Part shown: positions 9,631 to 17,896 of the stretch, piece after piece
Position numbering within the stretch: position 1 is the stretch's first letter
How the letters are laid out: each line of letters starts with the position of its first letter
Assembly: GCF_910585845.1 (NCBI RefSeq)
Contig: NZ_CAJUHF010000015.1
Coordinates: forward strand, 1 to 64,000
Source: an uncultured Bacteroides sp.
Lineage (GTDB): Bacteria; Bacteroidota; Bacteroidia; Bacteroidales; Bacteroidaceae
Reading direction: 5' to 3'
Length of the DNA: 64,000 bases
Made by a program: the position numbers and the translations under genes
Notes under the pieces: generated by a model
Told to the model about the DNA's origin: nothing
The model's input: only the letters and a program-made list of their open reading frames with translations
Database searches by the model: none

Positions 9631-12219
9631 ATGAGAAAGATTATAATAACATGCAGCCTGTTCTTCTCCTTGTCGGGATGGGGGCAAACATTGCCATACC
9701 AGAATCCGGAACTAAGTCCGGCAGAAAGGGCAAAAGACCTAGTCTCCCGCCTGACACTGGAAGAGAAAGCACTCCTGATGTGCGACGATTCGGAAGCCAT
9801 TCCCCGCTTGGGAATCAAAAGATTCAACTGGTGGAGCGAAGCCCTTCACGGGGTTGCCAATCAGGGCAATGTAACCGTCTTCCCCGAACCGGTCGGAATG
9901 GCGGCCTCATTCAATGAGGAACTGGTCTTCGAGGTGTTCAACGCAACCTCCGACGAAATGCGTGCCAAGCACAACGAACGTGTGCGTAACGGGCTGGAGG
10001 ACACCCGATTCCACAGCCTTTCCGTATGGACTCCCAATGTGAACATCTTCCGCGATCCCCGTTGGGGACGCGGACAAGAGACCTACGGAGAAGACCCGTA
10101 TCTGACATCCCGAATGGGCATCGCGGTAGTCAAAGGCTTGCAAGGGCCGGAAGATGAGAAGTACCGCAAACTCCTGGCCTGCGCCAAGCATTATGCCGTG
10201 CATAGCGGTCCCGAATGGAGCCGCCACTCCGCCAACCTGAACAACATCAGCCCCCGCGACTTGTGGGAGACCTATCTGCCCGCATTCAAAGCGCTGGTGC
10301 AGAAGGCGGATGTGCGCGAAGTGATGTGCGCCTATCAGCGCCTCGACGATGACCCCTGCTGCGGAAGTACCCGCCTGCTCCAGCAGATCCTCCGCGACGA
10401 ATGGGGATTCAAGTATCTCGTAGTGTCCGACTGCGGAGCCATTGCCGACTTCTGGACCTCGCACAAGAGTTCTTCCGACGCCGTACATGCTGCCGTCAAA
10501 GGCACAATGGCGGGCACGGATGTGGAGTGCGGCTACGGATACGCCTACCAGAAACTGCCGGAAGCAGTGGCAAAGGGACTGATCACAGAAGAGGAGATAG
10601 ACAAGCATGTGCTCCGCCTACTGGAAGGACGCTTCGAGTTGGGAGAGATGGACGATCCCTCGCTGGTGAAGTGGACGCAGATACCGATGTCTGTGGTCAA
10701 CTGTAAGGCACACAAGGACTTGTCTCTGAATATGTCCCGCCAGACGATGACGCTTCTACAGAACAAGAACAATCTCCTTCCGCTGAGCAAGTCCATCCGC
10801 AAGGTTGCAGTTATCGGACCCAATGCCGATGACAAACCCATGTTATGGGGCAACTACAACGGCACTCCCAACCGGACGGTGACCATACTGGACGGCGTCA
10901 AGAGCAAGTTAAAAAAGAACCAGATCATCTACATGAAGGGTTGCGACCTGGTGAACGACCAGACGCTGGAGTCCTATCTCGACCAGTGCAGCATGGATGG
11001 GAAACCGGGCATCAAAGCCACGTTCTGGAACAATCCGGAGCGCCAAGGCGAACCGGTCTCTTCGCTCCGCACCACCCAGCCCATCAACGTAACGACATAC
11101 GGAATGCACGCATTCGGTCCGGGAGTAAACCTCGAAAAGTTCTCGGCGAAGTACGAAACAGTTTTTGTGCCCAAAGAGTCGGGCGAAGTCCTGCTCAGCC
11201 TCGAAGGTTGCAGCTACTTCGAACTGCTGGTCAACGGCAAGTCGATGACCAAACGACGCACCTGGAGAACCACCGACACCCGCACCATGCTGCAAGTGGA
11301 AAAGGGGAAAGAGTATAAGATAGAAATACTCTATGCGCAAGTAGAGAACTGGGCGGCAAACCTGAGGTTCAACCTCGGCAAGGAATCGCCCATCAACTAC
11401 GGGGAGAGCATCGCCAAGTTGAAGGGTGTAGACCTCGTGGTCTTCGTAGGCGGTATTTCGCCCCAACTGGAGGGAGAAGAGATGCCCCTGAACCTGCCCG
11501 GATTCAAGAATGGCGACCGCACGGACATAGAGCTTCCGGCAGTACAACGCAACTTCCTGAAAGCACTGAAGGAGGCCGGCAAGCAGGTGGTATTCGTCAA
11601 CTGCTCCGGTTCGTCGATGGCGCTACTACCCGAAACGGAGAGCTGCGACGCCATTCTTCAGGCATGGTATGGGGGCGAGTTAGGCGGACAGGCGGTGGCC
11701 GATGTGTTGTTCGGCGACTATAATCCTTCGGGAAAACTGCCCATCACTTTCTATAAAAGCACGGAGCAACTGCCCGACTATGAGGATTACTCCATGAAAG
11801 GACGCACCTACCGCTACATGTCCGACCCGCTGTTCCCGTTCGGCTTCGGGCTGAGCTACACCAGCTTCGCGATAGGCACCGCCCGTTGCAGCCGTACCGA
11901 ACTCCGCACCGACGAGCCGCTGACCCTGACCGTACCCGTCTCCAACACAGGCAAACGTCGCGGAACGGAAGTCATACAGGTATATATCCGCAAGACGGAT
12001 GACGCCGACGGTCCTCTGAAATCGTTGAAGGCGTACGCCCGTGTGGAGTTGGCAGCAGGAGCACGGCAAGAGGTCAAGATAGAATTGCCGCCCGAGGCAT
12101 TCGAGTGTTTCGACCCGTCCACCAACACCATGCGGGTGGCACCGGGTGAATACGAACTGTTCTACGGAAACAGTTCCGCCGCCCGAGACCTGCAATCCGT
12201 CAAAGTCACTCTACGCTAA
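9631..12219 (+). CDS. GH3 beta-xylosidase/beta-glucosidase with PA14 insert
   Basis: A retaining exo-beta-glycosidase, most likely a xylosidase from context, releasing single sugars from oligosaccharides. Signal peptide ends at GWGQ (about residue 19). The N-terminal barrel contains RDPRWGRGQETYGEDP, KHYAVHSGPEWSRH and the nucleophile Asp267 in VVSDCGA. A PA14-type domain is inserted in the second domain (about residues 455-590), followed by the LPGFKNGDRTDIELP region and a C-terminal fibronectin-III-like domain (VPVSNTGKRRGTEVIQVY). At 862 residues it has the usual length for GH3 enzymes with PA14. Translation start is preceded by the tandem mini-ORFs. Confidence 0.92.
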   Translation: MRKIIITCSLFFSLSGWGQTLPYQNPELSPAERAKDLVSRLTLEEKALLMCDDSEAIPRLGIKRFNWWSEALHGVANQGNVTVFPEPVGMAASFNEELVFEVFNATSDEMRAKHNERVRNGLEDTRFHSLSVWTPNVNIFRDPRWGRGQETYGEDPYLTSRMGIAVVKGLQGPEDEKYRKLLACAKHYAVHSGPEWSRHSANLNNISPRDLWETYLPAFKALVQKADVREVMCAYQRLDDDPCCGSTRLLQQILRDEWGFKYLVVSDCGAIADFWTSHKSSSDAVHAAVKGTMAGTDVECGYGYAYQKLPEAVAKGLITEEEIDKHVLRLLEGRFELGEMDDPSLVKWTQIPMSVVNCKAHKDLSLNMSRQTMTLLQNKNNLLPLSKSIRKVAVIGPNADDKPMLWGNYNGTPNRTVTILDGVKSKLKKNQIIYMKGCDLVNDQTLESYLDQCSMDGKPGIKATFWNNPERQGEPVSSLRTTQPINVTTYGMHAFGPGVNLEKFSAKYETVFVPKESGEVLLSLEGCSYFELLVNGKSMTKRRTWRTTDTRTMLQVEKGKEYKIEILYAQVENWAANLRFNLGKESPINYGESIAKLKGVDLVVFVGGISPQLEGEEMPLNLPGFKNGDRTDIELPAVQRNFLKALKEAGKQVVFVNCSGSSMALLPETESCDAILQAWYGGELGGQAVADVLFGDYNPSGKLPITFYKSTEQLPDYEDYSMKGRTYRYMSDPLFPFGFGLSYTSFAIGTARCSRTELRTDEPLTLTVPVSNTGKRRGTEVIQVYIRKTDDADGPLKSLKAYARVELAAGARQEVKIELPPEAFECFDPSTNTMRVAPGEYELFYGNSSAARDLQSVKVTLR

Positions 12220-12238
12220 TTCCTTTCTTCATTCACTT

Positions 12239-12268
12239 GGTGTCGGCAAGTTCCGGCTCGCCGACACC
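12239..12268 (+). other. Intercistronic hairpin between GH3 and GH43
   Basis: A perfect 9-bp GC-rich stem (GGTGTCGGC / GCCGACACC) with a 12-nt loop lies in the 65-bp gap. There is no T-run after it, so it is more likely an mRNA-stability or partial attenuation element than a full terminator. Confidence 0.6.
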
Positions 12269-12284
12269 TTAAAACAGAGAAATC

Positions 12285-13625
12285 ATGAAAAACAAAAGAC
12301 TAATTCTACTCACCGCCTTTTGGGCCATCACAGGCGCGTTACAAGCCCAAAACCCGATCATCAGAGACCAGTTCACCGCCGACCCCACAGCCAGAGTCTT
12401 CGAAGGCAAGCTATATGTCTACCCTTCGCACGACATTCCAAGCCCTATCGACCGGCTGAAAGAGTGGTTCTGCATGGCGGACTATCACGTATTCTCGTCT
12501 GAGAACCTGACAGACTGGACGGATCACGGTGTCATCCTAAGCCAGGAAAATGTACCTTGGGTAGCGCCCGAGTCCTACTCCATGTGGGCACCCGACTGCG
12601 TGTACAAGAACGGAAAATATTATTTCTACTTCCCCTCCACCCCGAAAGGCGAAGGCATGCGCGGCTTCAACATCGGTGTAGCCGTAGCCGACAAGCCATA
12701 CGGTCCCTTCACCCCGCAAGCCAGCCCCATCAAGGGGGTAATGGGCATCGACCCCTGTGTGCTTGTCGACAAGGACGGACAGGCATATATCTACTGGTCG
12801 GGTCGCGGGATGTCGGTAGCCAAGCTGAAAGAGAACATGCTCGAGCTCGCCACCGAACCTGTCCAGATAGCGGGATTGCCCGAAGGCTTCAAAGAGGGTC
12901 CGTTCGCTTTCGAGCGCAATGGGAAATACTACTTCACGTTCCCGTGGGTAAAAGACAAGACGGAGACATTGGCGTATGCCATGGGAGACAGTCCGATGGG
13001 ACCGTTCGAGTTCAAAGGCATCATCATGGACGAGTCGCCCGTAGGCTGTTGGACCAATCATCACTCGTTAGTGGAATACAAAGGCCAATGGTACCTGTTC
13101 TACCACCACAACGACTACTCTCCCGAATTTGACAAGAACAGGTCGATACGTGCCGACTCCCTGTTCTTCAATCCTGACGGTACCATCCAGAAGGTAATCC
13201 CTACCCTGCGCGGTGTCGGACTGACGGATGCCCGGAAGGAGATCCAACTCGACCGGTACAGCCGGCTGAGCGACAAGGGAGCCGCCATCGACTACCTGAA
13301 CCAAGCCAACAAGTTTGAAGGTTGGAAGACCCTGCTCAGCACTGACGGTGCGTGGGTGCAGTACAACCGGGTGGACTTCGGCAGCCAGGCTCCCCGCAAG
13401 GTGAAAGCACGCGTCTTATCGGCAAGCGGAGGAACGCTGCAAATACGTATAGACGGGGCAGACGGCACAGTCATTGCGGAAGTCAAAGTACCCAAGGGTA
13501 ACCAATGGATGGAAATAGAGGCTCCTGTACGTTCCGGCAAAAGCGGCATACACGACCTGTATGTGTCGCTGAAAGGAAATAACGAGGTGGCGATTGACTG
13601 GCTCAGTTTCCCAAGCAAGAAATAG
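12285..13625 (+). CDS. GH43 glycosidase with C-terminal CBM6-like domain
   Basis: Fourth GH43 of the locus. Signal peptide ends at ALQAQ (about residue 22). The propeller has Asp33 in TADPTARVF, Asp156 in GIDPCVLVD and Glu204 in KEGPFAF; note Phe instead of Trp after EGP, unlike the GH43s at 140 and 6235. Residues of about 320-446 (YLNQANKFEGW to VAIDWLSF) form a CBM6-like sandwich. It is the last gene of the first block and is followed by a clear terminator. Probably a beta-xylosidase or arabinofuranosidase; the linkage cannot be assigned. Confidence 0.9.
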   Translation: MKNKRLILLTAFWAITGALQAQNPIIRDQFTADPTARVFEGKLYVYPSHDIPSPIDRLKEWFCMADYHVFSSENLTDWTDHGVILSQENVPWVAPESYSMWAPDCVYKNGKYYFYFPSTPKGEGMRGFNIGVAVADKPYGPFTPQASPIKGVMGIDPCVLVDKDGQAYIYWSGRGMSVAKLKENMLELATEPVQIAGLPEGFKEGPFAFERNGKYYFTFPWVKDKTETLAYAMGDSPMGPFEFKGIIMDESPVGCWTNHHSLVEYKGQWYLFYHHNDYSPEFDKNRSIRADSLFFNPDGTIQKVIPTLRGVGLTDARKEIQLDRYSRLSDKGAAIDYLNQANKFEGWKTLLSTDGAWVQYNRVDFGSQAPRKVKARVLSASGGTLQIRIDGADGTVIAEVKVPKGNQWMEIEAPVRSGKSGIHDLYVSLKGNNEVAIDWLSFPSKK

Positions 13626-13633
13626 ATCTCAAT

Positions 13634-13673
13634 GACCCGCCGGCAGAATCAGTTGTCCGTCGGGTCTTTTTTT
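13634..13673 (+). terminator. Rho-independent terminator after first GH block
   Basis: A 10-bp stem with one mismatch (GACCCGCCGG / CCGTCGGGTC) and a 13-nt loop runs straight into a T-run (13666-13673). It separates the first enzyme block from the non-coding stretch. Confidence 0.85.
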
Positions 13674-13749
13674 GCACCCTATCCGAAACGGTTCTATAAG
13701 CATTGTACCCATATCAACAGCCGATGGCATGCCTGGTTATGACTCGCGC

Positions 13750-14175
13750 AGACATGATTGGAAAGCCGCAAAAGGGAAACAAAACAAGCCGAAAGAACAG
13801 CAGAAATACATCAAAAAAACAGCAGAAAATGGACAAAAAACAGCGAAAATTCATCTGTTTCCAACGAAAATATGCTGAAAAACGATGAAATTCCATCAAA
13901 AAATAACGGAAATCCATCAAAAAACATCAAAAAACAGCGAAAAACAAGCGAAAAATGGCAAAAAACAGCAGAAAACAGCGGAAAACAAGTGAGAAAAGCG
14001 TCACAAAAACAGGCAGAACACACTGATAAACAATCACTTGAACACAATTTCTTTAAAACAAGCAACGCAAACACATCCATATATAATAAAAAAAGAAAAA
14101 GAGAAAGAAAGAAAAAATATATTTCTTCTACAGAAAAAGAAGAAGAAAAAGAAAAGGCGGAAAATATCGTAAACG
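13750..14175. repeat. A-rich stretch with helically phased A-tracts
   Basis: From about 13895 to 14000 short A-tracts recur every 10-11 bp, in units such as CATCAAAAAA, CAGCGAAAAA, TGGCAAAAAA and CAGCGGAAAA. This phasing predicts strong intrinsic curvature. It is followed at 14085-14165 by an almost pure-purine run of GAAA/AAGAAG repeats. The spurious Lys/Asn-rich frames across it look like by-products of composition, not genes. Confidence 0.6.
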
Positions 14176-14236
14176 ATCGGAACGTTCCCGTCCGACAACC
14201 CCTACCACCCACGAGCAGTAGCTGGAAAAACGCCGT

Positions 14237-14329
14237 ATGTACAACGATCACCCCATCCCCGACAACGTCCCTCTAAGTCCCGACAACCACTCCCTGTGGA
14301 ACGACCGCCTGCAATGCAGGGAACCGTAG
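14237..14329 (+). CDS. Small ORF, 30 aa, unknown
   Basis: An ATG-to-TAG frame encodes MYNDHPIPDNVPLSPDN and a further 13 residues (HSLWNDRLQCREP). Unlike the surrounding low-complexity DNA, its codons are balanced. It could be a real small peptide or the remnant of a decayed gene. I recognise no family. Confidence 0.3.
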   Translation: MYNDHPIPDNVPLSPDNHSLWNDRLQCREP

Positions 14330-14362
14330 TACGAGTAAAAAGCCGCCGCATTTGCTACCGTA

Positions 14363-14417
14363 TCCCCTGGGGTTTGCTGGAACGTTGCCTCGCATTTGTC
14401 CGGAAAACCCCAGGGGA
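14363..14417. repeat. 13-bp inverted repeat
   Basis: TCCCCTGGGGTTT (14363-14375) is repeated in inverse as AAACCCCAGGGGA (14405-14417) with a 29-nt loop. The core CCCCTGGGG is itself palindromic, so each arm could bind a dimeric protein. Confidence 0.6.
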
Positions 14418-14507
14418 ATCGGACACAAAGCCCGGGGAAATCCGGCAATTTATAGTCAATCTGGCTGTTTATAGTCAAAACGAAAAAACACACGAAAACT
14501 GACGGAA

Positions 14508-14572
14508 ACTGACATATCGTGACATATCCTGACAAAAACTGACAGAAACTGACAAAACCTGATTTCCCCAAT
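14508..14572. repeat. 10-bp tandem repeat array (TGACnnAAAC)
   Basis: Six to seven consecutive 10-bp units begin with TGA(C): for example TGACGGAAAC, TGACATATCG, TGACATATCC, TGACAAAAAC, TGACAGAAAC and TGACAAAACC. The array ends just upstream of a promoter-like box. The exact 10-bp spacing places every unit on the same helix face. Confidence 0.7.
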
Positions 14573-14583
14573 TTCACATGTCG

Positions 14584-14591
14584 TATCTTTG
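14584..14591 (+). promoter_or_regulatory. Bacteroides -7 box (TATCTTTG)
   Basis: An exact TAnnTTTG match lies about 100 bp ahead of the 34-aa ORF and directly after the 10-bp repeats. No convincing -33 TTTG is visible. Confidence 0.5.
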
Positions 14592-14693
14592 CGTCAGCAA
14601 GCAAGGGAAAAGGCACCGCGGACCCGGTTTCCAAAGCCTGCACGGGAGGGAACGCCGAACCGATTCCGACAACAAACAAAAAATTACACGATT

Positions 14694-14798
14694 ATGGCAA
14701 AAGCTTTAGTAATGCGCAGACAGCACCGCAAGAAAATCGGGGACAAGAACTCCCCGCTGGTCTATACCTTGGTACGTATTTCCATAAAGTCCCAATAA
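14694..14798 (+). CDS. Small basic ORF, 34 aa
   Basis: The frame MAKALVMRRQHRKKIGDKN continues for 15 more residues to a TAA. It has a promoter-like box about 100 bp upstream and an A-rich leader. The basic N-terminus vaguely resembles the start of Bacteroides HU-like DNA-binding proteins, so it may be a truncated remnant of one, but this rests on a weak resemblance. Confidence 0.35.
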   Translation: MAKALVMRRQHRKKIGDKNSPLVYTLVRISIKSQ

Positions 14799-14969
14799 GA
14801 TTATCACAAGTCTACCACTCATACAACGAATACGTCAACTTTCCGGCAGTGACAATCCTCTGATTAGCTACCTTTTACAGTTTTGTGACATTTTTATCTC
14901 CATTTATGCCATAGCCTGCATACAGACATTAATGTCGCGAAATCATATTTCTCTTTTCCCATTTGCGCA

Positions 14970-14977
14970 TATCTTTG
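14970..14977 (+). promoter_or_regulatory. Bacteroides -7 box ahead of the GH76 operon
   Basis: TATCTTTG matches the TAnnTTTG consensus and lies 212 bp before the GH76 start. It is the best promoter candidate for the second enzyme block and would give a leader of about 205 nt. Confidence 0.55.
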
Positions 14978-15189
14978 CAGGCAGAAAAAGTGTCATTCGT
15001 ATCCTTGACCGAAAGAGATAGGTAAAACAAGAATATATAGGTATGAGATATTGTAAACAGGAGAACAAAAGTGGGTGTGCCATAATCCGCAGGATGACCT
15101 GAATTATCTGTGGTGAACCATGACACACTCACTTCAAAACAAAAAGAAGAGAAAAGAAAAACATATAATATAATAACCCAAAACCAAGA

Positions 15190-16392
15190 ATGATGAATTC
15201 AAGACAAATGCTTTTCAGTTTATTACTATGCGTACTGGCAATGGCCGGCTGCGATGCGCCCAAACAAGTCCCCGCAGGCAATGAACTTGCCTTAATGCGA
15301 GCCAAGCAAACGTTGGATTCTTTATATCGGTATTATTCTGCTCCCAACACCTGCCTGCTACGTGAAAACTATCCGTCGGATGTTGAGAACTATACAGCAA
15401 CTTATCTGGCATCGGAGGAACAAAAGAATATACCTAACCAATATTCTTATCTATGGCCCTATTCCGGTACTTTCTCAGCCGTAAACGCCTTATTTGCTGC
15501 CACAGGCGATGCAAACTACAAGTCATTGCTCGACAACAAAGTACTGATTGGATTGGAAGAGTATTTTGATACCCGAAGAACTCCTGAGGCATATGCTTCA
15601 TACATCAACAGTGCTGCGCAATCCGACCGTTTCTATGATGACAACATCTGGTTGGGCATCGACTTCACCGATATCTACCAGCTCACTCACGAAGCCGAAT
15701 ATCTTCGGAAAGCACAACTCATCTGGAAATTTATAGAAAGTGGCACGGACGACATTCTGGGAGGAGGCATCTATTGGTGTGAACAGAAGAAAGGTTCCAA
15801 AAACACCTGCTCGAACGCTCCCGGCTCAGTCCTTGCACTGAAACTCTTCGAAGCCACCCAAGACAGTACCTACTTCACGAAGGGAAAACGACTTTATGAG
15901 TGGACCAAAGCTACCCTGCAAGACTCTACAGATTACTTGTACTTTGACAATATCGCTTTAGACGGAAAAATAGGAAAAGCCAAATTCGCCTACAACAGCG
16001 GACAAATGATGCAGGCAGCTACCCTACTCTACCAACTGACCGGAGAGAAGAACTATCTCACCGATGCTCAAAACATAGCCCAAGCCTGCCACTGTTACTT
16101 CTTCATGGACCATACCCCCAAACATGGCACTCCCTTCAAACTACTGAAGAAGGGTGACATCTGGTTTACCGCAGTCATGCTCAGAGGATTCATCGAATTG
16201 TATCAAGCAGACCAAAACAGAACTTATCTGGACTCTTTCAACCAAAGTTTGGACTACGCCTGGGAACATGCACGGAACGAACAAGGATTGTTCAACACAG
16301 ACTTCAGCGGAACTACCCACAACAACCGGAAATGGCTACTGACACAAGCTGCTATGATCGAGATGTATGCCCGCCTTGCCAATGTAAAATAG
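15190..16392 (+). CDS. GH76 alpha-1,6-mannanase-like lipoprotein
   Basis: Resembles endo-alpha-1,6-mannanases or related enzymes. Lipobox AMAGC lies near residue 21; MM at the start leaves two possible initiation codons. The alpha-toroid carries the paired catalytic Asp150-Asp151 in RFYDDNIWLGID, the hallmark of GH76. Further family-like segments are WPYSGTFSAVNAL and KFAYNSGQMMQAA. It heads the second block, 22 bp before a GH125 gene, a pairing known from alpha-mannan loci. Its presence with xylan-type enzymes is unusual, so the real substrate may differ from yeast mannan. Confidence 0.85.
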   Translation: MMNSRQMLFSLLLCVLAMAGCDAPKQVPAGNELALMRAKQTLDSLYRYYSAPNTCLLRENYPSDVENYTATYLASEEQKNIPNQYSYLWPYSGTFSAVNALFAATGDANYKSLLDNKVLIGLEEYFDTRRTPEAYASYINSAAQSDRFYDDNIWLGIDFTDIYQLTHEAEYLRKAQLIWKFIESGTDDILGGGIYWCEQKKGSKNTCSNAPGSVLALKLFEATQDSTYFTKGKRLYEWTKATLQDSTDYLYFDNIALDGKIGKAKFAYNSGQMMQAATLLYQLTGEKNYLTDAQNIAQACHCYFFMDHTPKHGTPFKLLKKGDIWFTAVMLRGFIELYQADQNRTYLDSFNQSLDYAWEHARNEQGLFNTDFSGTTHNNRKWLLTQAAMIEMYARLANVK

Positions 16393-16413
16393 GAAATATA
16401 AATATCCACAACC

Positions 16414-17880
16414 ATGAAAAAAAGAAATATCGGTTTATGTGCCATCGCTTTGTGCTGTATGCACAACAGTACCCAAGCAATGGAAACAGTCCAAAAAAAG
16501 GACAATACTACAGTAGTCAATCACGCCCTGGCAAACGCCATTTACAAGACCAACCGTCCTGCCATGAAGAACAGGCTGTACATTTCGAAAGCCGTAGAAG
16601 CTGAAATCTTGCGGATAAAGAAACTGTTGACTAACCCCAAACTGGCATGGATGTTCGAGAACTGTTTCCCAAACACGCTGGACACGACCGTCCACTACCG
16701 CCTGTTGGACGGCAAGCCCGATACATTTGTCTACACCGGGGACATACATGCCATGTGGCTACGCGATTCAGGTGCCCAGGTATGGCCGTACATACAGCTG
16801 GCAGACAAAGACCCTGAACTGAAAAAGATGTTGGAAGGAGTTATCCGCCGCCAATTCCTGTGCATCAACATCGATCCATATGCCAACGCCTATAACGACG
16901 GTCCTACAGTCGGCAACTGGATGTCGGACATCACAGACATGAAGCCCGAACTGCACGAACGGAAATGGGAGATAGACTCCCTGTGCTACCCGCTCCGCCT
17001 TGCCTACCAATACTGGAAGGCCACAGGCGATGCCAGCATTTTCGACGAGACATGGCTGAAAGCCATCACCAATATCCTCAAGACCTTCAAGGAACAACAA
17101 CGCAAAGACAGCGCCGGTCCTTATAAGTTCCAACGCAAGACAGAACGTGCATTAGACACGTTGAACAACAACGGCTTGGGAGCACCCGTCAATCCTGTCG
17201 GACTGATTGTCTCCTGTTTCCGCCCCTCGGACGATGCAACGACATTCCAGTTCCTGGTTCCGTCTAACTTCTTTGCCGTGTCTTCCTTAAAGAAAGCCGC
17301 GGAGATTCTTTCAACGGTAAATCAGAATAACGCCCTGGCACAAGAGTGTACAGACCTGGCAAACGAAGTAGCTACCGCTTTGCAGAAATATGCCACCTAC
17401 AATCATCCGAAATATGGTACTATCTACGCTTTTGAAGTAGACGGTTTCGGCAATCATATCCTGATGGACGATGCCAACGTACCCAGTCTCCTTGCCATGC
17501 CCTACTTGGGAGATGTGGACGTAAACGATCCGATCTATCAGAATACCCGCCGCTTTGTATGGAGCCTGGACAATCCCTATTTCTTCAAAGGAAAAGCCGG
17601 TGAAGGTATAGGCGGTCCACACATCGGTTATGATATGGTGTGGCCCATGAGCATCATGATGAAAGCCTTCACCAGCCAAGACGACCAAGAGATCAAAGAA
17701 TGCATCAAGATGCTGATGGATACCGATGCCGGAACGGGATTCATGCACGAATCTTTCCACAAGGACGATCCGGCAAACTTCACCCGTGCCTGGTTTGCCT
17801 GGCAAAACACGCTGTTCGGAGAGCTGATCATAAAACTGGTGAACGAAGGAAAAGTGGAACTGCTGAACAACATCAAATAA
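16414..17880 (+). CDS. GH125 exo-alpha-1,6-mannosidase
   Basis: Metal-independent inverting alpha-1,6-mannosidase family (formerly DUF1237). A signal peptide with a Cys-containing core (GLCAIALCCM) precedes the alpha-toroid. Conserved segments are GDIHAMWLRDSGAQ (Asp118), NDGPTVGNWMSD, KWEIDSLCYPLRLAY and GEGIGGPHIGYDMVWPMS. Length (488 aa) is normal. It would remove mannose from oligosaccharides released by the GH76 product. It is 16 bp upstream of GH105. Confidence 0.9.
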   Translation: MKKRNIGLCAIALCCMHNSTQAMETVQKKDNTTVVNHALANAIYKTNRPAMKNRLYISKAVEAEILRIKKLLTNPKLAWMFENCFPNTLDTTVHYRLLDGKPDTFVYTGDIHAMWLRDSGAQVWPYIQLADKDPELKKMLEGVIRRQFLCINIDPYANAYNDGPTVGNWMSDITDMKPELHERKWEIDSLCYPLRLAYQYWKATGDASIFDETWLKAITNILKTFKEQQRKDSAGPYKFQRKTERALDTLNNNGLGAPVNPVGLIVSCFRPSDDATTFQFLVPSNFFAVSSLKKAAEILSTVNQNNALAQECTDLANEVATALQKYATYNHPKYGTIYAFEVDGFGNHILMDDANVPSLLAMPYLGDVDVNDPIYQNTRRFVWSLDNPYFFKGKAGEGIGGPHIGYDMVWPMSIMMKAFTSQDDQEIKECIKMLMDTDAGTGFMHESFHKDDPANFTRAWFAWQNTLFGELIIKLVNEGKVELLNNIK

Positions 17881-17882
17881 AG

Positions 17883-17888
17883 AGGAGG
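17883..17888 (+). promoter_or_regulatory. Perfect Shine-Dalgarno AGGAGG before GH105
   Basis: AGGAGG sits 8 nt before the ATG at 17897. Most genes in this window lack such a site, as is usual for Bacteroides, so this one stands out and fixes the GH105 start. Confidence 0.6.
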
Positions 17889-17896
17889 AACAATCT

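Noticed and set aside
13758..14276. A 172-residue Lys/Asn/Glu-rich frame
   Set aside because: It follows A-rich and purine-rich repeats, has no domain, and its composition is explained by the DNA repeats.
14694..14798. Complete HU-like DNA-binding protein
   Set aside because: Only 34 residues before a stop; the HU arm and helix regions are absent.
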